Below are positions 10,330 through 22,400 of a stretch of 64,000 bases of DNA, in pieces. Source of the stretch: Mauremys mutica (Eukaryota > Chordata > Testudines > Geoemydidae); contig NC_059081.1 in assembly GCF_020497125.1 (NCBI RefSeq), forward strand, positions 19,253,105 to 19,317,104. Reading direction: 5' to 3'. The number at the start of each line of letters is the position of its first letter. Position 1 is the first letter of the stretch. The notes beneath the pieces are model-generated. The model searched no databases. It was given only the letters and a program-made list of their open reading frames with translations, and was not told where the DNA came from. The position numbers and the translations under genes are program-made.

Positions 10330-13302
10330 TACCACATTCTAGGAGCCCAAGTTACCACATTCTGGGGCAGCGGGAAGTCCTTCCAACTTCCATGTTGTTC
10401 GTTGCCTCTTCTGATCTATGTCATGGTCCTTTCAGTTTCTGGTCCAGCGTTCTCCAATTTGGGCCTTGTTTACTTGGATTTTTATACATTTCCACATTTC
10501 AGACTACTTAATCTTTATCCAATTGGCTTTTAGCACATGACCCCTTCGAGTTTTATGGAACCCGTACATTACGTATGCAAAACTTTGGTTTACATAATTT
10601 CTGCAGTTTTGTTGTTGTTTATGTAGGTTTTATGTCATGAGTTTTCCCAGTAAAAGATTTCTTGTTGTTACAGGTCTGTGTGTTTTCACCTCAAAACTTC
10701 TGGCGCAAGCTGATACTGTTGTTCTGTCAGCAGTAACCTAATTTTAAGTAGACCAGCCAATGATTCTATGTCAAAGAAGTGGCAAAACCACACATGTCAG
10801 AAAAACCTTGGCCTTAGTGTTACCTTATCTATATTCATTCCCTGTCCATAATTATAAATCATTAAAATATAACTAACCAAGCTCTTAACTTTACCGTTTA
10901 GCAATCCTTCATTTTATATGTGTGTTATAAGTCAGTATATGTTACCTCTTTGTCTGTTGGGGGTAGGGTGGAGGGTTGCAGAGCACTCTATGATTATTGG
11001 GGCCAAGCAAGCTATAATCCTTCAGCATTTCTTCAGCTTTTGCAAACATAGGTTTGTCTGGGGATTTTTATTACTCAGAGTCCAAAGTCTTACCTTTGTA
11101 TATTGCCAAATCTTGTTAGTGTTTGTTTTCTCTTACAAATTTTGAGGTGTTTGTGTTTTGGGGTCTTGATGTTTAGTGCTTTCAGTGGTATCCCAACATT
11201 TAGTAGCATGCTTTATTGGTTCCCCTTTTACTGTGTGTCCAGTCCTGCTCTAATTGACAATGGCAACGTTTCTGGTCATAGGGTCTATTTTATGGCCCAA
11301 TCCTGCAGTCATTCTTCCTGTGCATAATTCTTACTCGTTTAAATAATCCCATTGGCTTTAGAGTAACTATTCTCATGAGTATGTATTGTAGGAGAGGACG
11401 CTTACAACTCTAACTCTTTGCATCCCTAATTAGCCTCCACAAACCTCACAGTCATTGAAATTAGACCACTAAGATTGTTTCCTCTTGATAGCAGCACACA
11501 AGAGCCCAAGCAGCTGTACAGGGGTGGGGGAGTCTGTGATAATTTGGCTGATATTGGAGGAGGCACTAAGTATGCTCAGTTATTTACACTGTTGTCATAA
11601 GAGGGTTCAGACTTTTCCCCACCTGATTGACATTCAGTTGGCCACTAAAGAAAAGTTAATAGATGCACAGGCAAAAGAAAGCATCTCTCTGGCTGTCAGC
11701 TCCAATATGGAGCTAAAGTCAGAGAGAAAAGAGAGCCCATCTATCCAAAGCTCTTGCAAATGACGTTAGATCATGCGATGGGGAGCGAGGGAGCATTTCA
11801 CTCCAGTGATCAAATGGATGGGACATAAAGAGGCCCTCCACCTTCTCTGGAAATCAGGACATGATGCCTTGCAACTTTGTTTCCCCTGGGACATTGACAA
11901 AATGAGTATTGACCACTCCCCCTACAAAAGCATGACACACATATACTTTAGCACAGGCTGTACATCCCCATCCTTCTCTTGGAGCCATGTAGGAGTAGGG
12001 GCTGATGCCCCAAGTGAGGTGAGGAGAGAGCAGAGGAGTGCAGCAGGGTATTTTTATGTGTGGGAGCCTGCTCTCTTAGGTCTTTCCAGCATGCTTTGGT
12101 AAAACAGGAATGTTGTTCATTGGAAAAGGAGATAAAGGAAATGAGAGGGGCCCCACATAACAGACCAAGTTCTCTCTTGACTTGATCTATCTGCAACATA
12201 ATCAGCATGCATGACTGTGTACAGCTACATGGTAACCTCCACATACCTTTCAAGGCTGAAAGAATTAGGAGAGCATTTTTTTCAAAAACATGGATGCTAA
12301 ATTGCACACACAATTCTGGGTGCACCTGACATGTATACAGGGAAACTGAAATTTGCAGATGGCAGGACTGGTTTGTATGCACAGATGAGGATTTGTTCAT
12401 TTGTATTTAAGTTTGCATGGGCACACAGATACCTACATAATATAGCACATGCTTTTGAAAATGTAGCCCTATATTGTCTACAGTGTCAAACACAGTATGT
12501 GCAGAAAGTAATATACAATAAATGAATGCTCTGCTGTAATTTCTTCTGTTGCTTTCTAAAATATATGCTTTAAATCTTCACAATGTAACAGTCATCCTAT
12601 ATTCTTTGATAATGTTTCATACAGTCCTGGTATTAAAGATTCCTATCAGATGATGCTATCTATTTAAGTGGTGGTCTTTAAGTTACAAATAACATGACTG
12701 GCAGATGGTTAATGATTTTTTGAGAGTCATGAGAAAGGAGTGCTTAAGCATTAATCATCTGATGTAAGTGTCACTCAGTGAAGTCTTGTGTCCCAGATAG
12801 ACACCTCTTCCATCTCTTTCAGATGCGAGGCACATTTTAGCTCAGCTATAACAACTAGGGAAACAAAAATTCTTGTAGTAACTCATTTTTCTTTATGTTT
12901 ATTGAGACAGAATTCTGCTTGGGGGTCTCATGGGGCTGAAGCAGAAAACTTCTAAAATTATTTCTTGGCCATCTGCCTTAACCCATTATCCTGATTGGAT
13001 TCATACGTAGAGATGGAATTTATATTTGGAAAAGTTTTATATATATATTTCAATAATCTCACAGAGGAGCACAGTAGATGCCAAGACTTAGGAGGACTGG
13101 ATTAAGAATTTGTTACTTATTGATCCTGCCTTCAAAACAGGTCCATAACTGAACACATTTAAAGTGGCTTAAACAACACAAAGGTAAAAGTAACATAAAA
13201 TCAGGTCTGATGCCAGAATAGCAAAATATATGTAACAGCTACAGCTGGTACATATCTATAATAATTACTAAGATATTTTGTGCTATTTAATGTTTTATCT
13301 AG
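10330..13302. other. unannotated upstream-intron sequence before exon 1
   Basis: No recognisable gene, RNA or transposon termini. Open frames here lack homology-like features, Cys/Trp TSP1 patterns or paired splice sites. Confidence 0.5.
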
Positions 13303-13444
13303 GTATGTGACCCCAATATTATGCAAACACGGACTCGACATGTGTTAAGATCGCCTTTAAATACCAAGACTTGTCCTAAAGATTCACAAATGCAACCTTG
13401 TGTTCTCAATCAAAATTGCTTTCAGTATCAGTACAATCTAACAG
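13303..13444 (+). CDS. THSD7B: THSD7B exon 1 of those visible (142 nt, phase 0 to 1)
   Basis: The acceptor is ttttatctag and the donor is gtaagc. The exon encodes residues 1-47 of the visible protein, starting VCDPNIMQTRTRH and ending CFQYQYNLT, with one base carried into the next exon. It holds the end of one TSP1 repeat (CP, PC and NC cysteines) and an NLT glycosylation sequon near the boundary with the next repeat. The reading frame opens upstream without a start, so this is an internal exon. Confidence 0.88.
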
Positions 13445-16400
13445 GTAAGCAGAACTCTAATTCACAAGAAAAATGCAGGGTATCATATTTCTCAATACAC
13501 TCTTTGCTACAAAGTTAAGAATGTGACATGACAATTTAAAGCATAATATTAAAGTACAGTTCTACTTTTAAAAATAATTATGTATAAAAACACCTTATTA
13601 CTTAGCAGACCTGCTCTTTGTTTGTATTTAGTTGTCTCTTTACTGCAATGATTAACATCCCAATCCTTCAGGTGCTTAACTTTAAATGTGTTAGTAGTTC
13701 CATTGAATTCATTACAGCTAAGCACATGTATAAATCTGTGCATGTTTGGATAATATAAGATTTTATTACTTGTATTATCACTGCAAAAACATCATAAATT
13801 AGCAAGAATGAAATAGTCTATTCTTTTTTGTGTATTGTCAGTATTATGAAGTCAGTCATATCCAGATGACACCAAGAGTATACTTTAAAGACAATATAGG
13901 TTATACAGGTGTACTTGAGAGTAAAATTTGTTGTTCAGAATCTTAATTACAACTGATTATAGCTGTCTTGGGGGAAAAAAATTGCAGACAAATGTTTTCC
14001 TCTTTTTAGCGAATTCATCTACTGCCTATACATGAGGACAGAACCCGTCTTTACTTTCAGATCCTTGACTAAATTTGTAGGGTTAGCAGTTAGAAAAAGT
14101 GACATTTCTACAGATAATCCAAATGCATTTGAACAGGAAGCCACTGAGCGACAAACATGAAACTTGTTTCGGAGGGTCACTTTTCAGAGCAGAACCACAC
14201 TTCACATTGTTCATGATTCACAATGGTGTAAGGCACAGCATGTTATTTTTTCTGTCACCATTATTTTTTAAAAAGCTCACTTTTGTTTGACTTCCTTTTT
14301 AAAAAAAATTTGGAAGGATGCAGTGACAATCAAGACTGACTATAGGTGCTTAACACACAGTTGAAAACAGCTAAAGAAAATCAAGAGGTTTTTTCTAGAA
14401 TGAAAATATTTTATTAGACAAAGCTGCATTTGATGATGAGCTTTGCTTGGAGACACCAGAGATTAAAATACAGTAGCACTTCAGAAACTTTTATAGCTAT
14501 TTTATTAAATTTAAATTTTACTTCAGACAAATAATGTGGCCTTCTGCATGTGCCAACTGTTTTCAAACGATACATTGTATCAGCATTAAACAGTTTTTGA
14601 CATATTCTGATGTGTTGCTTTTTTTTAAGAGACATTGGAGATATGATAGTGAATTTCCCAATTCAGACTTGCTTTTTCTCTTTAAGAATAACTTCCTTTT
14701 ATCCGCTTTGTTCTTAGAGTGATATGAACTCGCATTCTAAAGTCCCACAGTTAAATGAAGAGAACTAACTCACTTTGTAATTCAAGTTAAAAATGAAGGT
14801 CAATGATGGCTTGCTTTACTAAATGCAATGACATTGTATCTTTAGATTGGAGTACATGTCAGCTAAGTGAAAATGCAACCTGTGGACAAGGGATTCGGAG
14901 ACGCCTTTTGAGCTGTATGCGCAGTGATGGAAAATCAGTGAATATGAACTACTGTGAGCAGGTGAAGTTTATAAATACAATACAGAAATGGCTTAAAGTC
15001 TAACATACACCTCAGTTGTTTTGGAAATTACGGTACTCTGACACTGTACCCCAAGCTGCCAGCTGGAGCTTTGCAGTTACCATTTAGATGGCACAGATAA
15101 GTTGCTATGATCAATATTCAATTTAGCTAGGGTCCAGGGGCGGCTCTAGAAATTTGGCCGCCCCAAGCAGGGCGGCATGCCGCAGGGGGCACGCTGCCGG
15201 TCGCCGGTCCCGCGGCTCCGGGGGACCTCTTGCAGACGTGCCTCTGGAGGGTCCGCTGGTCCCGCGGCTCCGGTGGAGCATCCGCAGGCATGTCTGCGGG
15301 AGGTCCACCCGAGCCGCGGGACCAGCGGACCCTCCGCAGTCATGCCTGCGGGAGGTCCACCGGAGCCGCGGGACCAGCACACCCTCTGCAGGCATGACTG
15401 CGGAAGGTCCGCCGGAGCCGCCTGCCGCCCTGCCGGCAAAATGCCGCCCCAAGCACGCGCTTGGCGCGCTGGGGTCTGGAGCCGGCCCTGCTAGGGTCAG
15501 AAGTTTTCAGGAACCAAAATATAAGAAGAGTACCAGAATAATAATGTGCACTGATTAGTCATCTAGTTTCTTCTTTCTACCCTAAAGGAGGATTTCAATG
15601 ATGGAGTAATGTATGTATGTGTATAGAACTCAGTTCTATAGACCCTATACACAAGCAGTCCCAATGAAGTCAATAAGTAAAGGATTATGTCCTTTTGAAG
15701 TCATGTGAATAATGATTTGCAGAATGGGGCCCAAAGTTTGCAAGGGTCTGGGGAGCCTTTGAGATGTAAAATGTCATAAAAACGTAAGCTGCTATTACAG
15801 CTGAAAAATCTCCCTGTAAATGGTGACCTTGGGAGTATCACTTTAGTCACTATGAATTTTCAGTTTTCTAATTTTATGACCAGCAATAGCAAAGTGACAT
15901 TTTAGCTTTGTTTTTTTCATACACAGTTAAACTTGGAAAAACCTGAAAAATTGAGCATTCATTGCCTTGTGGAATGTGCTGTGAACTGTCAGCTTTCCAA
16001 ATGGTCAGCCTGGTCAGAATGTTCAAACACTTGCGGCATTGGAGGTAAATTTGTTTCTAAGACTATTGTCACATTTTATCTGCATCCCTTGGAATGTTTA
16101 CATGTGGTAAAGAACACAAATATATCCCAAATCCTGCAGATGTTTACGCAATCCATAGAACACGTAAAACCAGTCATATACATGATAATAAAGAGCAACA
16201 TACATTTCTGTGCAGATTTTAAAAGTGTGATAATCACTTAAACGTCTTGTAAATCATTAGAAAATGATCTGCTGACATTTGTTTAGGGTTTTTAATAGAC
16301 GTAAGGACTTTTCTTTGTTTTGTTACATTTCGTAAAAATCCATCAGACTGTTTTTGAATTACCCAACCATGAAAAATGCAATTTAGAAAACAGACTTGTA

Positions 16401-19400
16401 TATAAAGGATCATTTAACTAATTAATTCCAAAATCTGAAAATTCAGTCATAGTTGAAAATAAACTCTTTTATATAGTGTATTTATATATATAGTAGGATT
16501 TATGTTGTGCAAAAGGAAAGCTGGTGAGAGTTTTCAGGATATCTTTTTAATTTAGTTCTTCTCTTGTGCTTTATTGTATATTTCAGGATTCAAAATTTCA
16601 GCACAGCTAACCTTATGATGATTAAAATAATTAAATATCACCTTAAGAATTAAAAAAAAACGTAAATAGTACTTCCTTAGACCCCATTTCTGTAGCTTGG
16701 TATGTGAGCACAGGTCCCTGTATTTGTGTAGCGCCCCAGTTACTTCAGGAATAGGGCCTTATCTAGTCTTGCATAGTTTTTCAAATCCTTGGAGAGGTCA
16801 GTTGAAGAGAAGTACTGTAGGTTTTATTTAAAATAGATCTGCAACATAATTTTCCAAGCTTCTGGTGAGCATCAATTTCTAATTGTCCTTAGTGTTTATC
16901 TGAATCAAATTTATTTGAGGGCAAAGACAAAACAGATTGATCGCTCCTGTGGAGGGGTCTTTTTAGATGGATTGCAGAGATCAAAGCATGTAACAGAAAT
17001 GATCAAAGAGATTAATATTTGCATTAATTGTGTTCTTTGTCTATTGAGTTTTCATCAGTTCAGTAAAATAGTACTCCTGTAACATAAATGAGCATTTCAG
17101 ATATATTATTTAACAGCCAACATGCTAAGAATATTAATTCCAAGCTGTATTTAAAAAAAAAAAACCTTTCAGACTTTTAATTCTCATATTATTAGATCAA
17201 CTAAAGAGAGGCAACAAAAAATGATTAGAGGTATGGAACAGCTACCATATGAGAAGAGATTAAAAGGCTAGGACTTTTCAGCTTGGAAAACAAGTGACTA
17301 AGGAGGGCTACAAAATCATGAATGTTGAGGAAAAAGCTAATAGAGAAGTGTTATTTACCTCTTCACCTAATGCAAGAACCAGAGGTCACCCAATGAAATT
17401 AATAGGCAGCATGTTTAAAACAAACATAAGGAAGTACTTCACACAACGCATAATCATCCTGTGGAACTTGTTGCCAGGGGATGTTGTGAAGGCCAAAAGT
17501 ATAACTGGGTTCAAAAAAGAATTAGATACATTCATGGCAGACTGGTCCAGCTATGGCTATTAGCCAAGATGGTCAGGAATGCAATCCCATGCTCTGGGTG
17601 CCCCTAAATGTCTGTCTGCCAGAAGCTGGAACTGGATGATAGGGGATGATCGCTTGATAAATTGCCCTGTTCTGTTCATTTCCTCTGAAACATCTGTCAC
17701 TGTCCATTGTCAAAAGACTGGAAACTAGACCATTGATCTGACCCAATATGTATATATACCCAGTATATCTTATGTGTAAGATATTGTACATTCCAATCTC
17801 ACTAAGGTTAGGTGAGCCATATTGTCAAGTTTGTATAACTGAGTTTAGTATATGCTATGAGTCCCATTTTAATGCAAGATACAAGTTTACTACAGCTACC
17901 AGATAGGGAAGTTCTCCTTCAAGTGGCTGTGCATACATACATTCCTCTGCAGGTGTGTGTTCACCCTGTGCACCTGTTGAAGATTTTTGCCAGCAGTACC
18001 ACTAGCCAGTGGACATGTCCCTGTTCTCCTCATGGTCTCAGATGAGGGCATAAATGGGACCTGTCCACCGCCTCCTTCTCAGTTCCTTCTCACTACTTGA
18101 GATGATGATTTGAGCTCCCTGTAGCTTTGCTTTGGTGAGCCAGGTTAGAGAGCATTTCTGTACGTACTTAGTTGATGTTTAATAGTTTACTTAGGGAGCT
18201 GTAGTTCAGTAGTTTTCCCAAGAGATTTATTATGAAAAAATCCCTGGTGTTTAAACAATGTGCTACGTGCAGGACTGTTTTCACTGTCACAGACAGCACA
18301 TCAATTGTTTAAACTCTTTAAGTGAGGGACATGTGAGGGAAAAATGCTCCATTTGTACCTCCTTCCCCACTAGGACTAAAAAGCAGAGGGACAATTGCCT
18401 GAAGATTCACCTCATGATGGAGGCAATGTGACCTGCATCTGAACCAGGCCCTGACTGAGATACAGAGAACTCTGATTCAGCCTGAAGTGCCCCTCCAGCT
18501 GCTTCTCACTCAAAGCACAAGCTGGGTGAAAAACATCATGCCTCATCTTATCCATCAGACTCAAAGTGTTCTAGACACCCTTACTCTGGCAGAGAATCTA
18601 AGACTTAGTCTCTGAGTAAATCTTGTAAGTTCTCTGGTACTCGTTCGAAGCCCCACAAACCTAAGCACTCGCCCATTCCATCTGAGGACGCACCGTGGAC
18701 TCTGGCTCTCTTGGGGCTGTTGAGACTGGTGCCTTTACCAGTGCTGGGACCTCCCTCCTCTCTTCAGCCAATTCAGTCTGCATCAGCAGTGCCAGCACCA
18801 TCAGCTCAGTACACTCACCTCAGGTGCCTCCAACTCCACAGGCCTTCTTATCCACAGGAGAACTACTTTGTTTTTTCTTACCTAATTCTCCCCTTGATAC
18901 AGCCGACTGTACTGCTTCCTCCATCTATGTACCCAGCAGCACTGACACCCTGAGACTATACTGACACACCCTGAATCGTCAACATACTCGGTGATCATAC
19001 CAGCGCTGTCAGCACCAACAATACATTCGGCACTTTCGACGCATTCTCTCATGCATGCACCATTGACGTGTCTGACACTGACAGTGCATTCAGAGATTGT
19101 CCCTGCACTGCTGGCACCGATGATGCACCTGGCACCATTGTCACAGTCTGAGGTTTTACTGGTACCACCAGTACCATCAACTTCCGACCACCACAACAGA
19201 TATGTGTTTTTGAATATCGTCTCTCTCCAATGCCTGGACCTCCTAGAACCCTGATGGCAATTGCTTCTCCCTATTCTGAGGACATTTCTGTTTTCTCTTC
19301 AGACTCTGAAAGGGAGGAAACTATTTCTCCATCCAGGTGTTTCAGATCCCCTTACAGGTCTTCTGAATGGATGACTTAAAGAGCATTGGGTTCCTTACAG

Positions 19401-22400
19401 GAAAGCTCCAACATGGTGTCCTCCACTGTGGATGGCTCTGTCTATGCCATTTCCTCTATGGGCTGCCCTGTGAGAGATTCTAGGCCTCCATCTCACACAC
19501 TGTCTAGAAGGAAATCTCCTCCTTGTATAGTGCAGGACTCATCTGCTCAGAATCCTGCTAACGTTCCTCAATCTCCTGTACTGGATCCTGTGAAGGAGGG
19601 AGAATTATTGGAGGAGTCACTTAACGTTACTTCTCAAATATCTTCATCTTCACCAGAGGAAGCAGTTAGCCTGTAGTCGACATCTCCTCCCCCCAGAGAC
19701 CTTTAAGTCTACTTCTCTAGGAGTCCAAGCAGAAATTGTGCAAGAGAACCCACACGCTTTCCTTGACATTTTACAGACTACTGTTCCAGGAAGCATTGCC
19801 CTTCCTATCAATAAAGCACTTCTAGATCCAGTATGATTTTACAGTAGACTGCAGCCTTTATACCCCTTACGGTGAAGCAGGTGGATAGATGTTACCAAAT
19901 TCCTCGAAAAGACATTGGTTATTTCTTTACCCACCCACTTCCTTGTTCCCTGGCAGTCACAGTGACTAATGAGCAATCTTGCCAGTCTCAATCTAAGGCC
20001 ACCCCTAGGTTGTAAAGCTTATTCCACTGCCATACTTCAAATTAGGATCACCAATCTCTTACCTAAATTTTATTTTCTTAATTATTCAGCCATCTCAAAG
20101 TTTGCTGATAAGTTGCTGAAGAATATAGGGAACAGTTTATAGCTTTAGTTTCTGAGGGTCATCTTACCCTTATATGTCTCTTCAGGCAGAATACATGCCA
20201 CTGACACTGACTCACATTCTGTCACCGCTGCTGTCTCCATGAGGTGTTCATCCTGTCTCCAGGCTTCCGGCATTCCAAAAAATGCTGCAGAATACAATTG
20301 ATGATTTGCCCTTTGAGGGCTCTAAGTGTTCTCTGCCAGGACAGATGACATGTGAAGGACTCTCATGCAACACTTCACTTCTTGAGAGCTATATTCCTGC
20401 TACTAAAAGAAAACTATTTAAATCACACCTCTACCTGAGACCATTGTTCCATCAGAGAACCTAAGAGAAGATCAAGAACTTCTCAATGTCACCAGGCATC
20501 TTCCACTGAGGCGGGCCCTTCCCACAAGACAATTACTACCTCAAAGTCATTTTGACTCTACGATTGAGGATGGCACACTGACGATATCTCCTCCCTTTTG
20601 ATTATGCCTGTCTCTTTTTTACTGTGCTTTGCAGAACATCAGGCTGGACAAATACATACTTAGCACAGTAAAGGAGGGATATGTAATCCATTTCATCTCC
20701 CTCCCTTTTCCCAACCCACCTTCCCCACCCCTTTTCTGGACCATTCTTACAAGAAGCTCTTGTTACTTCAAGAGCTATGGTCTCTTCTAGACTTTGGAGA
20801 AATAGAGGAAGTTCCTTACCAACACAGAAGGAAAGGATTTTATTACCGGTACTTCCTGGTCCCAAAGAAATCTGGTGGCTTCCACCCCATCCTAGATGTA
20901 AGAAAGCTGAACAAATTCATCAAGAAAATCAAGTTCAGGTCACTTCCACATGGCAATACCTCCCTCCCACAGGAAGTACCATCAATTTCTGATAGACATC
21001 AACCACTACTAGTACATTGTGCTTTCTTTTGGCTTGTCTTGAGCCCCAAGAGTTTTCATCAAGTGCATAACAGCAGTTGTTTGGGATTCAAATATATCCC
21101 TACGTGCACAATTGGCTGGTTCAAGCAGTATTAAGAAATCATGTCCAGAACAGTGTCCTAGTAATCAGGTTGATGTTCTCCCTTCTTGGCCTGAAAATAA
21201 AATTGGACAAATCACAGATACAATAAACTCAGGGCATAATTTTTATAGGAGCAGATCTCTACACTGGAACAGCCATGGCTTATCTTCCACAGGAACAGTT
21301 CCAATCTATAACCTTCCTTTTAGAAAGCTATCCAACGATTATCATATGATCCTGCATTCAGCTTCTCAGACACATAGCTTTGTGCATGTATGTAACACCA
21401 CATGCCAGACTTCACCTCTGCTGTCTGCAAGCCTGGCTTCATTCAGTATATCAACATTGTAGGCATCCTCTGAACATGTGGATTTGCGTACCTGCATGGG
21501 TGCTTCAGTCTCTAGATTGATAAATGTATGCAAAGGAGTTCTGTTTCTGTCCCCAGAACCATCAATGACTCTGGCTAGAGATGCATCTACAAAAGGCTGG
21601 GGGTTCATCTCAGTCAACTTCAGGCTCAAGATGTTTGGCCGCCTCATGAAATTTTCCCCCATATAACCATGCTGGAGTTTAGGGCCGTATGTCAGCCCTG
21701 CAAAATATTTATGCCCACCATCAAGAATCAAGTGATTCAAGTTCTCACAGACAATACAACTGCTATGTTTTATCTGAACAAGCAGGGAGTCATCTAAATT
21801 GTGCCAGAAGGCTAGCCTCCTGTAGCATCTGTGTATTTGTCTCAAAGTGTCCCTGAAGCTATCCATCTTCCAGAAGTGAGGAACACTCTAGCAGATTCCC
21901 TCTGCAGGGTTTTCATAGACCCATACAAATAGTCAATTAGTCTGGATGTTCTCCTCCAGGTTTTCCACCACTAGGGATACCCAACAATAGATATGTTTGC
22001 AACAAACCTCAACAGCAAATATATGAGATTTGCTCGAGGGCAGGTTGCAGCCTGGGTTCCATCACAGGTGCTTTTCTACTTCCTTGGTTCAGTCATCTTT
22101 TACTTTATTCTTTCCAGTTCTTTTCATTCCAAGGGTCCTCAGGAAGCTGAAACAAAACAAAGCATCACTAATCCTCATTGCACCAGCATGGTCTAGGCAG
22201 TATTGGTTCACTTCTGTTTCTGCATTACATCTGCCAGTAGACCGTTTTTCCATATTTTCTCATCCTCCTGTTTCTTGAGTTTTTAAAGGGCCTGGTCAAT
22301 GTTTACCCTCCTGTGTCTGATCTGGTACCTGTATGGGATTTGAATCTAGTTCTCTTCAAACTGATAGGAACTTCATTTGAGCCTATGGCCACAACTTCAT

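Noticed and set aside
11948..12400. Minus-strand open frame of 150 codons in the upstream intron, and the opposing + frame 11773-12102
   Set aside because: Neither shows a known domain, signal peptide or composition unlike random AT/GC-balanced sequence. Length alone is not unusual for a 64-kb vertebrate window.
1..13302. Additional THSD7B exons upstream of 13303
   Set aside because: I looked for WSxW, CGxG and paired Cys motifs beside AG/GT borders and found none convincing. An exon below about 40 codons could have been missed.
15123..15558. Four overlapping GC-rich open frames of 97-134 codons on both strands
   Set aside because: They are produced by the minisatellite inside the hAT element at 15135-15490. 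Repeated GTSGPS- and PRLRWTSRR-like text is the repeat unit translated, not a protein.
21366..21866. Minus-strand open frame of 166 codons
   Set aside because: It is antisense to the RNase H region of the DIRS-like element, where the + strand carries the recognisable DASTKGWG motif. No independent domain is visible.
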